From: Omnitrophica WOR_2 bacterium RIFCSPHIGHO2_02_FULL_52_10
Lineage (GTDB): Bacteria > Omnitrophota > Gorgyraeia > Zapsychrales > Zapsychraceae
Direction of reading: 5' to 3'
Length of the DNA: 11,907 nucleotides
Assembly: GCA_001805655.1 (NCBI GenBank)
Contig: MHGR01000003.1
Location: 1-11,907 of the forward strand
Within the stretch, counting starts at the first letter, position 1. Every line of letters begins with the position of its first letter. The notes below the pieces were generated by a model, which made no database searches, was not told where the DNA came from, and was given only the letters and a program-made list of their open reading frames with translations. The translations under genes were made by a program, and so were the position numbers. This document shows positions 1 to 6,247 of this stretch, piece after piece.

Positions 1-241
1 CGATCATCCGGTGTCCGTGCTCATAAAACACCCCACCGACCATGGGAGGGAAGAGCATGCCATAGGAAAGCGGCCAATCCGGCACGGCCAGGCCCGCGTC
101 CATGCTCTTGACCATGGCGCCGGCGAATATCAAAAAAAGCGTCGCGCCGCAGGTAATTTTTGAGAACCAGCGCAACCAAGGATCGGTGGCTGTGATTTGC
201 CGTTGGGGACTTTCGGCGGCTGCGGATTCCGGTGAGCGCAT
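1..241 (-). CDS. ctaA: Heme A synthase, CtaA/COX15 family (partial, N-terminal 80 residues)
   Basis: This is the start of a gene that runs off the left edge; no stop is seen. CtaA is a membrane enzyme that oxidises the C8 methyl of heme O to give heme A, the cofactor of aa3 oxidases. The visible protein has a polar cytoplasmic N-terminus (residues 1-23), a first membrane segment (about 28-45), the family signature AGLAVPDWPLSYG (49-61), and the EHGHR motif (74-78), matching the EHxHR motif whose His is a heme ligand. The ATG at 241 lies 19 bases after the coxB stop, with AGGTG upstream as a modest ribosome site, so it is probably cotranscribed with the oxidase it serves. The first 20 residues are not conserved-looking, so the exact start is less sure than the identity. 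Confidence 0.9.
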   Translation of the reverse strand, partial: MRSPESAAAESPQRQITATDPWLRWFSKITCGATLFLIFAGAMVKSMDAGLAVPDWPLSYGMLFPPMVGGVFYEHGHRMI

Positions 242-260
242 GAGGACACCTGCAAACAAT

Positions 261-1043
261 CTAGTTCCAAAAATCGTCGTATCCTTCTTCTCCGCCTTTA
301 CCGGCCGTGCTTTGCTCGCTTAACCACCGGTCAAATTCTTCCTGGGAATGAATGGTTAAGAACCCTTTCATGCGGTAATGGCCGAGCCCGCACAGCTGCG
401 CGCAGGCAATTTCGAATTGGCCGGTTTTCGTGGGCGTGAACCATGTGGGAATGCTTATGCCGGGGATGACATCCTGCTTGACGCGCATGACCGGCAAAGA
501 AAAACTGTGTATGACGTCTTTTGACGTTAAATGAATGATGGCGGGTTTACCTACTGGAAGATGCAATTGATTGATCGTGGTGACATCGTCCTTTCCGTTG
601 GCATCACTAGGGTCCAGCCCAACCGGGTTCGATTGTTTGTCAACGTGTTGGATATCGGTTTTGCCGAATATGCCATCCGCACCGGAATAGTGGACGTTCC
701 AGGCGAATTGCTCGGCGATCACGCGGATTTCAACGGTATCGGTGCGCTTGGGAAAGGCATTGACCTGCTTCGCCCAGAAGGGGATTGAAAATCCAATCAA
801 TAGGACCGCTTCCACAATGACCACGCCGATTTCAATCCAGGACGTAATATGAGATTGAACGCCGCGGTAATTCGCGGCCGGGTTCTTTCCCTTGCGAAAC
901 TTGACCAGAACAACAATAAAATAGACCGCCCATCCGACAAAAAGCACGAGCATCAAAACGTGCACGAGATAAATAATCATGTCCACTTCGTGGCCATGGG
1001 AAGAGGCGTTAATCGGCAAATTGAACAACTTGACAAAATCCAT
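261..1043 (-). CDS. coxB: Cytochrome c oxidase subunit II (CuA subunit)
   Basis: CoxB takes electrons on the periplasmic side into the binuclear CuA centre and passes them to heme a in CoxA. The 260-residue protein has two membrane segments (about 23-48 and 70-90), the aromatic strand AEQFAWNVHY (110-119), and a cupredoxin domain. CuA ligands are visible: H179, C214, C218, H222 and M225 in the order H...CxxxCxxxHxxM. Position 216 is Gln where most homologues have Glu; that residue binds CuA through its backbone carbonyl and its side chain helps hold a Mg ion. There is no fused cytochrome c domain, so an external donor is needed. No cleavable signal peptide or lipobox is evident. A Gly/Asp/Asn-rich stretch (120-155) lies between the aromatic strand and the ligand region. 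It sits after the small membrane proteins rather than first in the operon. Confidence 0.96.
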   Translation of the reverse strand: MDFVKLFNLPINASSHGHEVDMIIYLVHVLMLVLFVGWAVYFIVVLVKFRKGKNPAANYRGVQSHITSWIEIGVVIVEAVLLIGFSIPFWAKQVNAFPKRTDTVEIRVIAEQFAWNVHYSGADGIFGKTDIQHVDKQSNPVGLDPSDANGKDDVTTINQLHLPVGKPAIIHLTSKDVIHSFSLPVMRVKQDVIPGISIPTWFTPTKTGQFEIACAQLCGLGHYRMKGFLTIHSQEEFDRWLSEQSTAGKGGEEGYDDFWN

Positions 1044-1060
1044 CGCAGATCCCTAAACTT

Positions 1061-1228
1061 TTACGGCGCCAGGTTTGACCGTTTGCTCACACTGGCAAAG
1101 AATTTAATAAAAAACCCGAACAACAACACCAGAATGGCCAGCATGCAGACAACCGCCGCCCGAAGGCCGATATTCATGGGGTCTTCCGGTGCTCCGAAGA
1201 AGCAGATACTGCAGGCATAGATACTCAT
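1061..1228 (-). CDS. 55-residue membrane microprotein with an N-terminal CxxC
   Basis: This short gene is easily missed. It starts MSIYACSICFFGAPED, has one hydrophobic segment (about 23-45) and ends SVSKRSNLAP. The ATG at 1228 is one base after the stop of the preceding 64-residue gene, and an AAGGAG ribosome site overlaps that stop, so translation is probably coupled. It ends 17 bases before coxB. C6 and C9 form a CxxC, and C28 lies in the membrane segment. The basic C-terminus suggests the C-terminus is inside and the CxxC faces the periplasm, although there is no cleavable signal. I recall similar short proteins with a CSxCF-like motif near oxidase genes in some bacteria, but their function is unknown to me. 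Roles as an oxidase accessory subunit or in copper handling are guesses. Confidence 0.8.
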   Translation of the reverse strand: MSIYACSICFFGAPEDPMNIGLRAAVVCMLAILVLLFGFFIKFFASVSKRSNLAP

Positions 1229-1229
1229 G

Positions 1230-1424
1230 CTACTCCTTTATTTTGCGCAAAAAGAATGTACCGTACGCGGCCAGCCCCACTGCGCAGGCCAGCGAAATAA
1301 CTGCCGTCCACAGGTAACCGGCCGCAGGCAACCGTTGAAAATTTACATACGCCCACACTGAAAATCCAGCGGTCACAAAGATTGAACATACGATAAATAT
1401 CACATGAAAAGCCCTAAGAGACAT
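1230..1424 (-). CDS. 64-residue membrane protein of the oxidase operon
   Basis: A small hydrophobic protein with two membrane segments (about 6-26 and 36-58) joined by a short polar loop (YVNFQRLPAAGY), and a basic tail RKIKE. I do not recognise a named family. Its start ATG (1424) lies inside the end of the subunit IV-like gene with an 11-base overlap in another frame, and its stop overlaps the ribosome site of the next gene; this packing supports a real translated gene. Its place between subunit IV-like and CoxB genes suggests a small oxidase subunit or assembly factor, which is inference from context only. Confidence 0.82.
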   Translation of the reverse strand: MSLRAFHVIFIVCSIFVTAGFSVWAYVNFQRLPAAGYLWTAVISLACAVGLAAYGTFFLRKIKE

Positions 1425-1728
1425 ACTTTAATCCTTCCGGCACGTTAAAATGGGCGCTACAGATTAAGGCCATCATGGTAATAAGAACAATAAATGCTAA
1501 TAACAAGACCATGTAGACCAATTTCTTTTCCGCGGTCAGGTGCATGAAATTGCACGCAACCAGCCCGCCCTTGATGCCCGCGATGATCAGGGCGATAATC
1601 ACGCCGATGGTCACCCCGTTGCGGAAGCCGCTCGCCAGGACTGTGACAACCGTGAGAATCAGCAGCCCGCCAAACACGGCCATGTATTTTTTGGTTTCCC
1701 TCTGGAGATCATGTGCTTCGCTGGACAT
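1414..1728 (-). CDS. Cytochrome c oxidase subunit IV-like protein (prokaryotic COX4 type)
   Basis: A 104-residue protein with three membrane segments (about 15-33, 36-58 and 67-90). The motif GLVACNFMHLTAEKK (about 56-70) matches the conserved loop of the prokaryotic subunit IV family (CoxD/CtaF/CyoD type), a small oxidase subunit thought to help assembly or stability. I place the start at the ATG at 1728, not at the in-frame ATG at 1824, because AGAAAGG lies just upstream, and because residues before it would be a Cys/Arg-rich stretch overlapping the end of coxC. The gap to coxC is then 19 bases. The 3' end overlaps the next small gene by 11 bases. Confidence 0.88.
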   Translation of the reverse strand: MSSEAHDLQRETKKYMAVFGGLLILTVVTVLASGFRNGVTIGVIIALIIAGIKGGLVACNFMHLTAEKKLVYMVLLLAFIVLITMMALICSAHFNVPEGLKYVS

Positions 1729-1747
1729 GCGGCCTTTCTTTCGGGCC

Positions 1748-2341
1748 TTACAATAAATATAAGACCGGGAAGAGAAAAATCCAAACCAAATCGACAAAAT
1801 GCCAATACAGCCCCGCCACTTCAATGCGGTTGATGAAATGCTCGGGGTCGCTTTGCCACATCTTACACCCCGGCCCCCAAAAGTAACTGTTAACGATTAC
1901 CCCCCCTACAATATGTAACGCATGCAGCCCGGTCAATGTGAAATAGATAGCCAAAAACGTGCTCGTCTTAGGAAAGTAATGATGCTCAAATTTGGCGTTG
2001 TATTCAAACCCCTTGATCGCCAAAAACGCCAACGCCAGCAGAATTGTCAATCCGAGGCATAATTTAAATCTCCCGAAACTCTTGTCCTTGAGCGCGACCC
2101 AGGACATGACCATCGTCACGCTGGAGGTGATCAGAATGACCGTGTTCACGGCTCCAATCGGCACGTTGAGGATCGATGAACCTAAAGGCCATTGCGCCGC
2201 GCCTATCCGCAACAGGATATATGTTGAAAAAAGAGCGCCGAACAACATGACTTCGGAAGCCAAAAAAAGCCAAACACCCAGCTTCGCGTTATATAATCCG
2301 GTGTCCTGACGGGGCTCTACGGTATAGGGAATCGCATCCAT
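1748..2341 (-). CDS. coxC: Cytochrome c oxidase subunit III
   Basis: CoxC is a membrane subunit that supports the stability and proton uptake of the oxidase core. At 197 residues it is the short bacterial form with five membrane helices, lacking the first two helices of the seven-helix mitochondrial type. Conserved features are visible: SEVMLFGALFSTY (about 29-41) with the family Glu, FTLTGLHALHIVGG (about 133-147), and the terminal GLYWHFVDLVWIFLFP (about 177-192). The ATG at 2341 is six bases after the coxA stop; a near-perfect AGGAGG ribosome site is formed by the last codons of coxA, so the two genes are tightly linked and probably made in fixed proportion. Confidence 0.96.
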   Translation of the reverse strand: MDAIPYTVEPRQDTGLYNAKLGVWLFLASEVMLFGALFSTYILLRIGAAQWPLGSSILNVPIGAVNTVILITSSVTMVMSWVALKDKSFGRFKLCLGLTILLALAFLAIKGFEYNAKFEHHYFPKTSTFLAIYFTLTGLHALHIVGGVIVNSYFWGPGCKMWQSDPEHFINRIEVAGLYWHFVDLVWIFLFPVLYLL

Positions 2342-2347
2342 TCGGCG

Positions 2348-4084
2348 CTATCCTCCTGGTTTGTTTTGGGGCGTAAAATCCTCGGCGGCTCCCGGAACGC
2401 TGTATTCATACGGGCCGCGGTAGACCACCGGCTCCACGGGAAAATTCCCGTGGCCGGGTGGTGTCGGCGTCTGCCACTCCAATGTTGTTGATTTCCAGGG
2501 ATTATCGGACGTCACTATGTTTCTTTTGCACATGCTCCAGATCAAATTTATGATAAACGGCAATTGAAACAGGGCTAAGCCCCATGCGGACATGGATATC
2601 ATTTTATGGAGGTTTAGCGTGCCTTGCAAGTGCGCATATTGGGCGCCTCCGTCATACAGCCGCCGCGACATCCCGGCCAGCCCCTGGACAAACATCGGCA
2701 TAAAAATGCAGTTCATGAATAACAGCGACGGCCAGAAATGCAGGTGCCCTAAAAACTCGTTCATCTTGCGCCCCGTTATTTTGGGGAACCAAAAATATAT
2801 TCCGGCAAAAATCCCAAAAATCGTCCCCGGGGCGACGACGTAGTGAAAGTGCCCGATCACGTAGTACGTATCATGGAGGTGAATATCCGGGGCCGATAAG
2901 CCCAGCGGCAAGCCTGTCAAGCCGCCAATCCCGAACATAGGCAGGAACGCGACGGCAAACAACATAGGGGTGTTGAACCGAATGGACCCGCCCCAGAGCG
3001 AGATAAACAGGCAGGTCAAAATCACAACCGATGGGATAGAAATGATCATGGTTGTGGCCTGGAAAAAAGCGTTGATGGCCGTTCCCATCCCGGTCAAATA
3101 CATGTGATGCGCCCAAACAATGAACGACATGAAGCCGAGGAAAATTACCGAATAGACCATGGATTTATATCCCCATAGCGGCTTTCGGATATTGTTGGCA
3201 AGGATTTCGCTGACAATCCCCATGGCCGGCAGAATCAGGACATACACTTCGGGATGGGCGAGGAACCAAAACAAATGCTGCCATAGCAAAACGCTCCCCC
3301 CTCCGCTGACTTCCAGCGGCTCCCCGCTGACCATGAGGCCGCTGGGCAAGAAGAAACTTGTTCCGGCAACGCGGTCCAAAAGCTGTAAAATGCCGGCTGC
3401 TTCAAGGGGCGGGAAAGCCAGCAAAAGCAGGAAGGCCGTCACTAATTGCGCCCAAACAAAAACGGGCAGGCGCATGAAGGTTAACCCGGGAGCGCGCAGT
3501 TGAAATATTGTCGTGATGAAGTTGACAGCCCCCAGGAGAGACGACGTAATCAAAAAAACCATACCAAGGATCCACAGCGTTTGACCGGTCGTGGCTATGT
3601 CGGCAAGCGGCGGGTAGGATGTCCAGCCGGAATTGGCCGCCCCCCCGGGCACGAAGAAACTCACCAGCATGGTTATTCCGCCGGCCAAAAAAGCCCAGTA
3701 ACTGGCCATGTTAAGCCGCGGGAAGGTCATGTCCGGCGCGCCGATTTGAAGCGGAACGATGTAGTTGCCAAAGGCCCCGACCAACAGAGGGACAACGCCC
3801 AAAAACACCATGATGGTCCCGTGCATCGCGCCCAATTCATTGTAAAACTCCGGAAGCATAATGCCGCCCGGAGCCCTGTTCTCTCCCAGAAACTTCCCGA
3901 TAAACGGAATCGGCTCCCCCGGATAGGCCAACTGCCAGCGCATGAGCATCATCAAACAAAAGCCGAAAAACAAAAAACACAGAGCCGTGATGCCATATTG
4001 GATCCCGATGACTTTGTGATCCGTGGAAAAAATATATTTTTGCCAAAAGTTTAATCTATGGGAATTGTGCGGATCGTTGGACAC
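2348..4084 (-). CDS. coxA: Cytochrome c oxidase subunit I (heme a, heme a3, CuB)
   Basis: This is the catalytic subunit that reduces O2 to water and pumps protons. The 578-residue, at least twelve-helix protein shows every metal ligand: H88 and H414 for heme a, H412 for heme a3, and H277, H326 and H327 for CuB, with Y281 in HPEVY placed to form the His-Tyr cross-link. D-channel residues D118, N125 and E279 are present, as in type A1 heme-copper oxidases. The helix VIII stretch SIPSVVILTC (349-358) has Ile355 where the K-channel Lys is expected and Cys358 where Ser is common. The loop before the HPEVY helix (about 240-266) is longer and Gly/Ser-rich. The start is a GTG at 4084; it keeps the conserved NFWQKYIFSTDHKVIG N-terminus, but its ribosome site is weak. 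Its 3' end carries the coxC ribosome site. Confidence 0.97.
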   Translation of the reverse strand: MSNDPHNSHRLNFWQKYIFSTDHKVIGIQYGITALCFLFFGFCLMMLMRWQLAYPGEPIPFIGKFLGENRAPGGIMLPEFYNELGAMHGTIMVFLGVVPLLVGAFGNYIVPLQIGAPDMTFPRLNMASYWAFLAGGITMLVSFFVPGGAANSGWTSYPPLADIATTGQTLWILGMVFLITSSLLGAVNFITTIFQLRAPGLTFMRLPVFVWAQLVTAFLLLLAFPPLEAAGILQLLDRVAGTSFFLPSGLMVSGEPLEVSGGGSVLLWQHLFWFLAHPEVYVLILPAMGIVSEILANNIRKPLWGYKSMVYSVIFLGFMSFIVWAHHMYLTGMGTAINAFFQATTMIISIPSVVILTCLFISLWGGSIRFNTPMLFAVAFLPMFGIGGLTGLPLGLSAPDIHLHDTYYVIGHFHYVVAPGTIFGIFAGIYFWFPKITGRKMNEFLGHLHFWPSLLFMNCIFMPMFVQGLAGMSRRLYDGGAQYAHLQGTLNLHKMISMSAWGLALFQLPFIINLIWSMCKRNIVTSDNPWKSTTLEWQTPTPPGHGNFPVEPVVYRGPYEYSVPGAAEDFTPQNKPGG

Positions 4085-4108
4085 TGCGGATAGGCGCTTT
4101 CTTTATGA

Positions 4109-4822
4109 TTAACGCGAATAGGTAAAATTCACCTGATTGCTGGAGCCATCCTTAACGGAAACGGTGGCTTTTTGCTGGCCTAATTTCTCATGCCACGCCT
4201 CAATTTCATATTCACCGGGTGGGACATCCCTTAATACAAACCCGCCGTCCTCCTGAGTCACGGCGAAAAAAGGATGATCCATGACGGAAATCCACGCCGC
4301 CATCCAGGGGTGGACGTCGCATTTAATGGGAAACATAAACTCGGCCTTGCTAAATGTCTGCGTCATTTCCTCCCTGAATTTGGGCATGGCCAAATTAAAT
4401 TCCGGGTTGATCTTTGACAGGGCATGGACATTGTGCAGGGTGCCGTCAGGATTGAGGATTTTCACCGTTTGCCCAACCATGACCCCTAAAACATGCGGGT
4501 CATACATGCATCCCTGCTGATTGATAACGGCCGGTTCGGCTGGGACGGGGTATTTAACGCCTTGGGGCAACCCCTTCGTGATATGGACAAACACATCGGC
4601 CATGGTCTTTTCCGGCCCTAATCTCAGCGTTTGGGGGAAAACTGCTTCCGTGTGCTTCGACAGGCAAATCGGATCGGCATCCATTTTGATTTCCCGAAAA
4701 TTTGGCACTTCCCCGTTATACGTGATGACACCGGAAATATTGCCGGCAGCGAAGGCGTACGTCGAAACCGCCAACACGATGCCTGTGGTTAGACTCATTA
4801 ATCCTGTGCGTATGTTTTTCAT
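4109..4822 (-). CDS. Exported cupredoxin-like protein with C-terminal Ig-like domain
   Basis: A 237-residue protein with a signal peptide (basic start, hydrophobic core 8-22, likely cut after AFA at 23-25), so it acts in the periplasm. A cupredoxin-type copper site is suggested by H130 or H133 in GTLHNVHA and by C168, H171 and M174 in KCDVHPWM, the type 1 copper order H...CxxHxxM. The last part (about 183-237; DGGFVLRDVPPGEYEIEAWH) resembles a carboxypeptidase regulatory-like beta-sandwich. It is the first gene of the oxidase block, directly behind a promoter and 24 bases before coxA, with an AAAGGA ribosome site. As the only small exported redox protein in the window it may carry electrons to CuA; a copper-delivery role is also possible. 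Fold assignment is fairly safe, function is inferred. Confidence 0.8.
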   Translation of the reverse strand: MKNIRTGLMSLTTGIVLAVSTYAFAAGNISGVITYNGEVPNFREIKMDADPICLSKHTEAVFPQTLRLGPEKTMADVFVHITKGLPQGVKYPVPAEPAVINQQGCMYDPHVLGVMVGQTVKILNPDGTLHNVHALSKINPEFNLAMPKFREEMTQTFSKAEFMFPIKCDVHPWMAAWISVMDHPFFAVTQEDGGFVLRDVPPGEYEIEAWHEKLGQQKATVSVKDGSSNQVNFTYSR

Positions 4823-4860
4823 GCTTCCATCCTTTTGATTAAGTAAATCACTGGAAAATT

Positions 4861-4880
4861 ATGTAATAACTTATTGACAT
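4861..4880. promoter_or_regulatory. Imperfect palindrome overlapping the promoter start region
   Basis: The 20 bases read atgtaataac ttattgacat: arms ATGTAATAA and TTATTGACAT around a central C, symmetric except for one extra G in the right arm. The element overlaps the edge of the predicted -10 box and the expected transcription start, a typical place for a repressor operator. It does not match a consensus I can name with confidence, and the surrounding DNA is AT-rich, so chance symmetry is possible. Confidence 0.3.
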
Positions 4881-4906
4881 TATACACAAAAAGTTAAATT
4901 ACTCAA
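4879..4906 (-). promoter_or_regulatory. Sigma-70-like promoter of the oxidase block
   Basis: On the minus strand there is TTGAGT (4901-4906), a 16-base spacer, and a perfect TATAAT (4879-4884). A start near 4872 would leave a leader of about 50 bases before the cupredoxin ATG at 4822. The AT-rich surroundings and the position in the largest gap of the window support it. Since 189 bases separate the two gene blocks, this would let the oxidase be expressed separately from the bc-type complex. Confidence 0.65.
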
Positions 4907-5011
4907 TACGTAATTCTATATTTTCGACGTGGGAAAACGCCATATATTACTGTCGGATTAACTGAAAGGAGCCACCGGGTTTGGGGCATAAAAGAATCCA
5001 GGAACATCCTC

Positions 5012-5422
5012 CTATCGGCATTTGTCATATTTCAAACCAATATGATGCATAAACGGCTTGAGATTTCCTTTCGGAAATCCCCGGAACTCGCTTCCGCACT
5101 TATAGCAATTGATGATCGTTTGAACCTTGCTGTGGAGTAACCAGTCGATAAGGGCAAACACGGGCAGGCTGAGACAGTAAGTGAAGGGCACCAGGATAAT
5201 GCCAATAAGCATGATGAGGCAGCCGACAAATTGGTTAAAATCCTTTGAGAGATAGAATTGCCGGCACTGGCAAATCGGACACTGTTCCAGGACTTTGGTT
5301 ATGTCCCCCATTCTGCCCCATTCAAAACGACAATGAGGGCAACGCAGGATTTTCCCCGCTTGCGCGGTTACTTGCCCATATATTTTGCATTGATTGCAGA
5401 TTTTGGCAACCGAGCAGTTCAC
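5012..5422 (-). CDS. Membrane zinc-ribbon protein of unknown function
   Basis: A 136-residue protein with four CxxC pairs: C9-C12, C28-C31, C48-C51 (plus C53) and C106-C109. The first two pairs fit one zinc ribbon. The last two flank a hydrophobic hairpin (about 65-96), as if a second ribbon were split by two membrane helices; both halves would then face the same side. Conserved-looking stretches are FYLSKDFNQFVG (56-67) and NCYKCGSEFRGFPKG. The start is a GTG at 5422 that overlaps the stop of the upstream gene by four bases (GTGA), so translation is likely coupled. I recall conserved hypothetical proteins with this layout but no function. It is the last gene of the bc block; a role in assembly is a guess. 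Confidence 0.8.
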   Translation of the reverse strand: MNCSVAKICNQCKIYGQVTAQAGKILRCPHCRFEWGRMGDITKVLEQCPICQCRQFYLSKDFNQFVGCLIMLIGIILVPFTYCLSLPVFALIDWLLHSKVQTIINCYKCGSEFRGFPKGNLKPFMHHIGLKYDKCR

Positions 5423-6192
5423 AGAACGACACCGTATTTCACTAAATAATATTTATACGCGATATCGCCTATGAGAACAGAGCACAAAATAACGTAAAGG
5501 ATGCCTGTGGCGGATTGCGTGTTCTTTAGTTTCAGGACTTCATTGGCAAAATACAGAGACGCTAAGGGAAAGACCGTCCCGAACAAGAGACCGATGAATA
5601 CGAGGAACCCCTCGCTGGTTAGCGCGAAACGCATGATAGGAACGGTGTCCTCCCGATAGATAACGCTTCCCCTCCACAAATAATACGCGTCCCACAGCAG
5701 GCGCACCGACAGGGCCGCCGCAAAAACTTGGATGGCGCGCGCCAGGTGTTTGATCGGAAGCCCATGGACGTTCAGGTACCAGTGGCCGAGATTCATGGCA
5801 TACAACGCGGCGCAAAAAATGACTCCTCCCAAAATACCGATAACGGCGATGTCCCAAGCCGGCGCGATTAAATGTCCCTGAAGCCGCAGAAACGCGAATA
5901 TTCCCAATAGACTCGCCATCGCCATGAGCGCGGGGGCTGGGGACTCCTTTTTCCAGGAATACCAGGAAACCGAGAGAAAAACCGCTTTCCAAGCCGTGAC
6001 GGTCCATTTCAAAGCCAATGGGATATCCATCAGCCATACAAAGATCAGGACAACCCCGCCGACCGTGTTGGGCAGGCCGATGTGAAATTTGTGAAATTGA
6101 TTTTTGAGGGGATCATCCGCGCTGATCAAAAAGCACAACGGGTATATCGCCGCAAACGCGAAAGCCGTAACTAAGGATATCGTGCCGAGCAT
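5419..6192 (-). CDS. Polytopic membrane protein with a GHWYL motif, unknown function
   Basis: A 257-residue very hydrophobic protein with about seven or eight predicted membrane segments. The most distinctive feature is MNLGHWYLNVHGLPIKHL (133-150), with three His within 13 residues after a membrane helix; other polar spots are NQFHKFHIGLPN (31-42) and FLRLQGH (101-107). I do not recognise a named family. It lies 55 bases after the octaheme cytochrome gene and overlaps the zinc-ribbon gene. The ATG at 6192 has no clear ribosome site, so the start is uncertain, although no other upstream in-frame ATG or GTG is seen before a stop. Heme or quinone handling, or assembly of the neighbouring complex, are possible from context and the His-rich motif, but unproven. 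Confidence 0.8.
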   Translation of the reverse strand: MLGTISLVTAFAFAAIYPLCFLISADDPLKNQFHKFHIGLPNTVGGVVLIFVWLMDIPLALKWTVTAWKAVFLSVSWYSWKKESPAPALMAMASLLGIFAFLRLQGHLIAPAWDIAVIGILGGVIFCAALYAMNLGHWYLNVHGLPIKHLARAIQVFAAALSVRLLWDAYYLWRGSVIYREDTVPIMRFALTSEGFLVFIGLLFGTVFPLASLYFANEVLKLKNTQSATGILYVILCSVLIGDIAYKYYLVKYGVVL

Positions 6193-6247
6193 AAGTCGCA
6201 GATGATGCGCGGTCGGGTCAGATGCCGCTCACTGAACTCGGACCACT

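Noticed and set aside
1729..1824. Upstream in-frame ATG that would lengthen the subunit IV-like protein by 32 residues
   Set aside because: The extension overlaps the end of coxC and has no ribosome site; the ATG at 1728 has AGAAAGG upstream and gives the usual family length.
3500..4054. Long open frame on the plus strand (184 codons)
   Set aside because: It lies wholly opposite coxA, has a highly charged unlikely composition and no recognisable motif, so it is a shadow of the real gene.
4950..5011. Terminator after the zinc-ribbon gene
   Set aside because: I see no strong GC-rich stem followed by a T-run on the minus strand; transcription may read through into the oxidase block.
6193..6247. 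Short gap between the octaheme gene and the membrane protein gene
   Set aside because: I looked for a promoter or small gene and saw neither a clear -10/-35 pair nor an open frame with a start.
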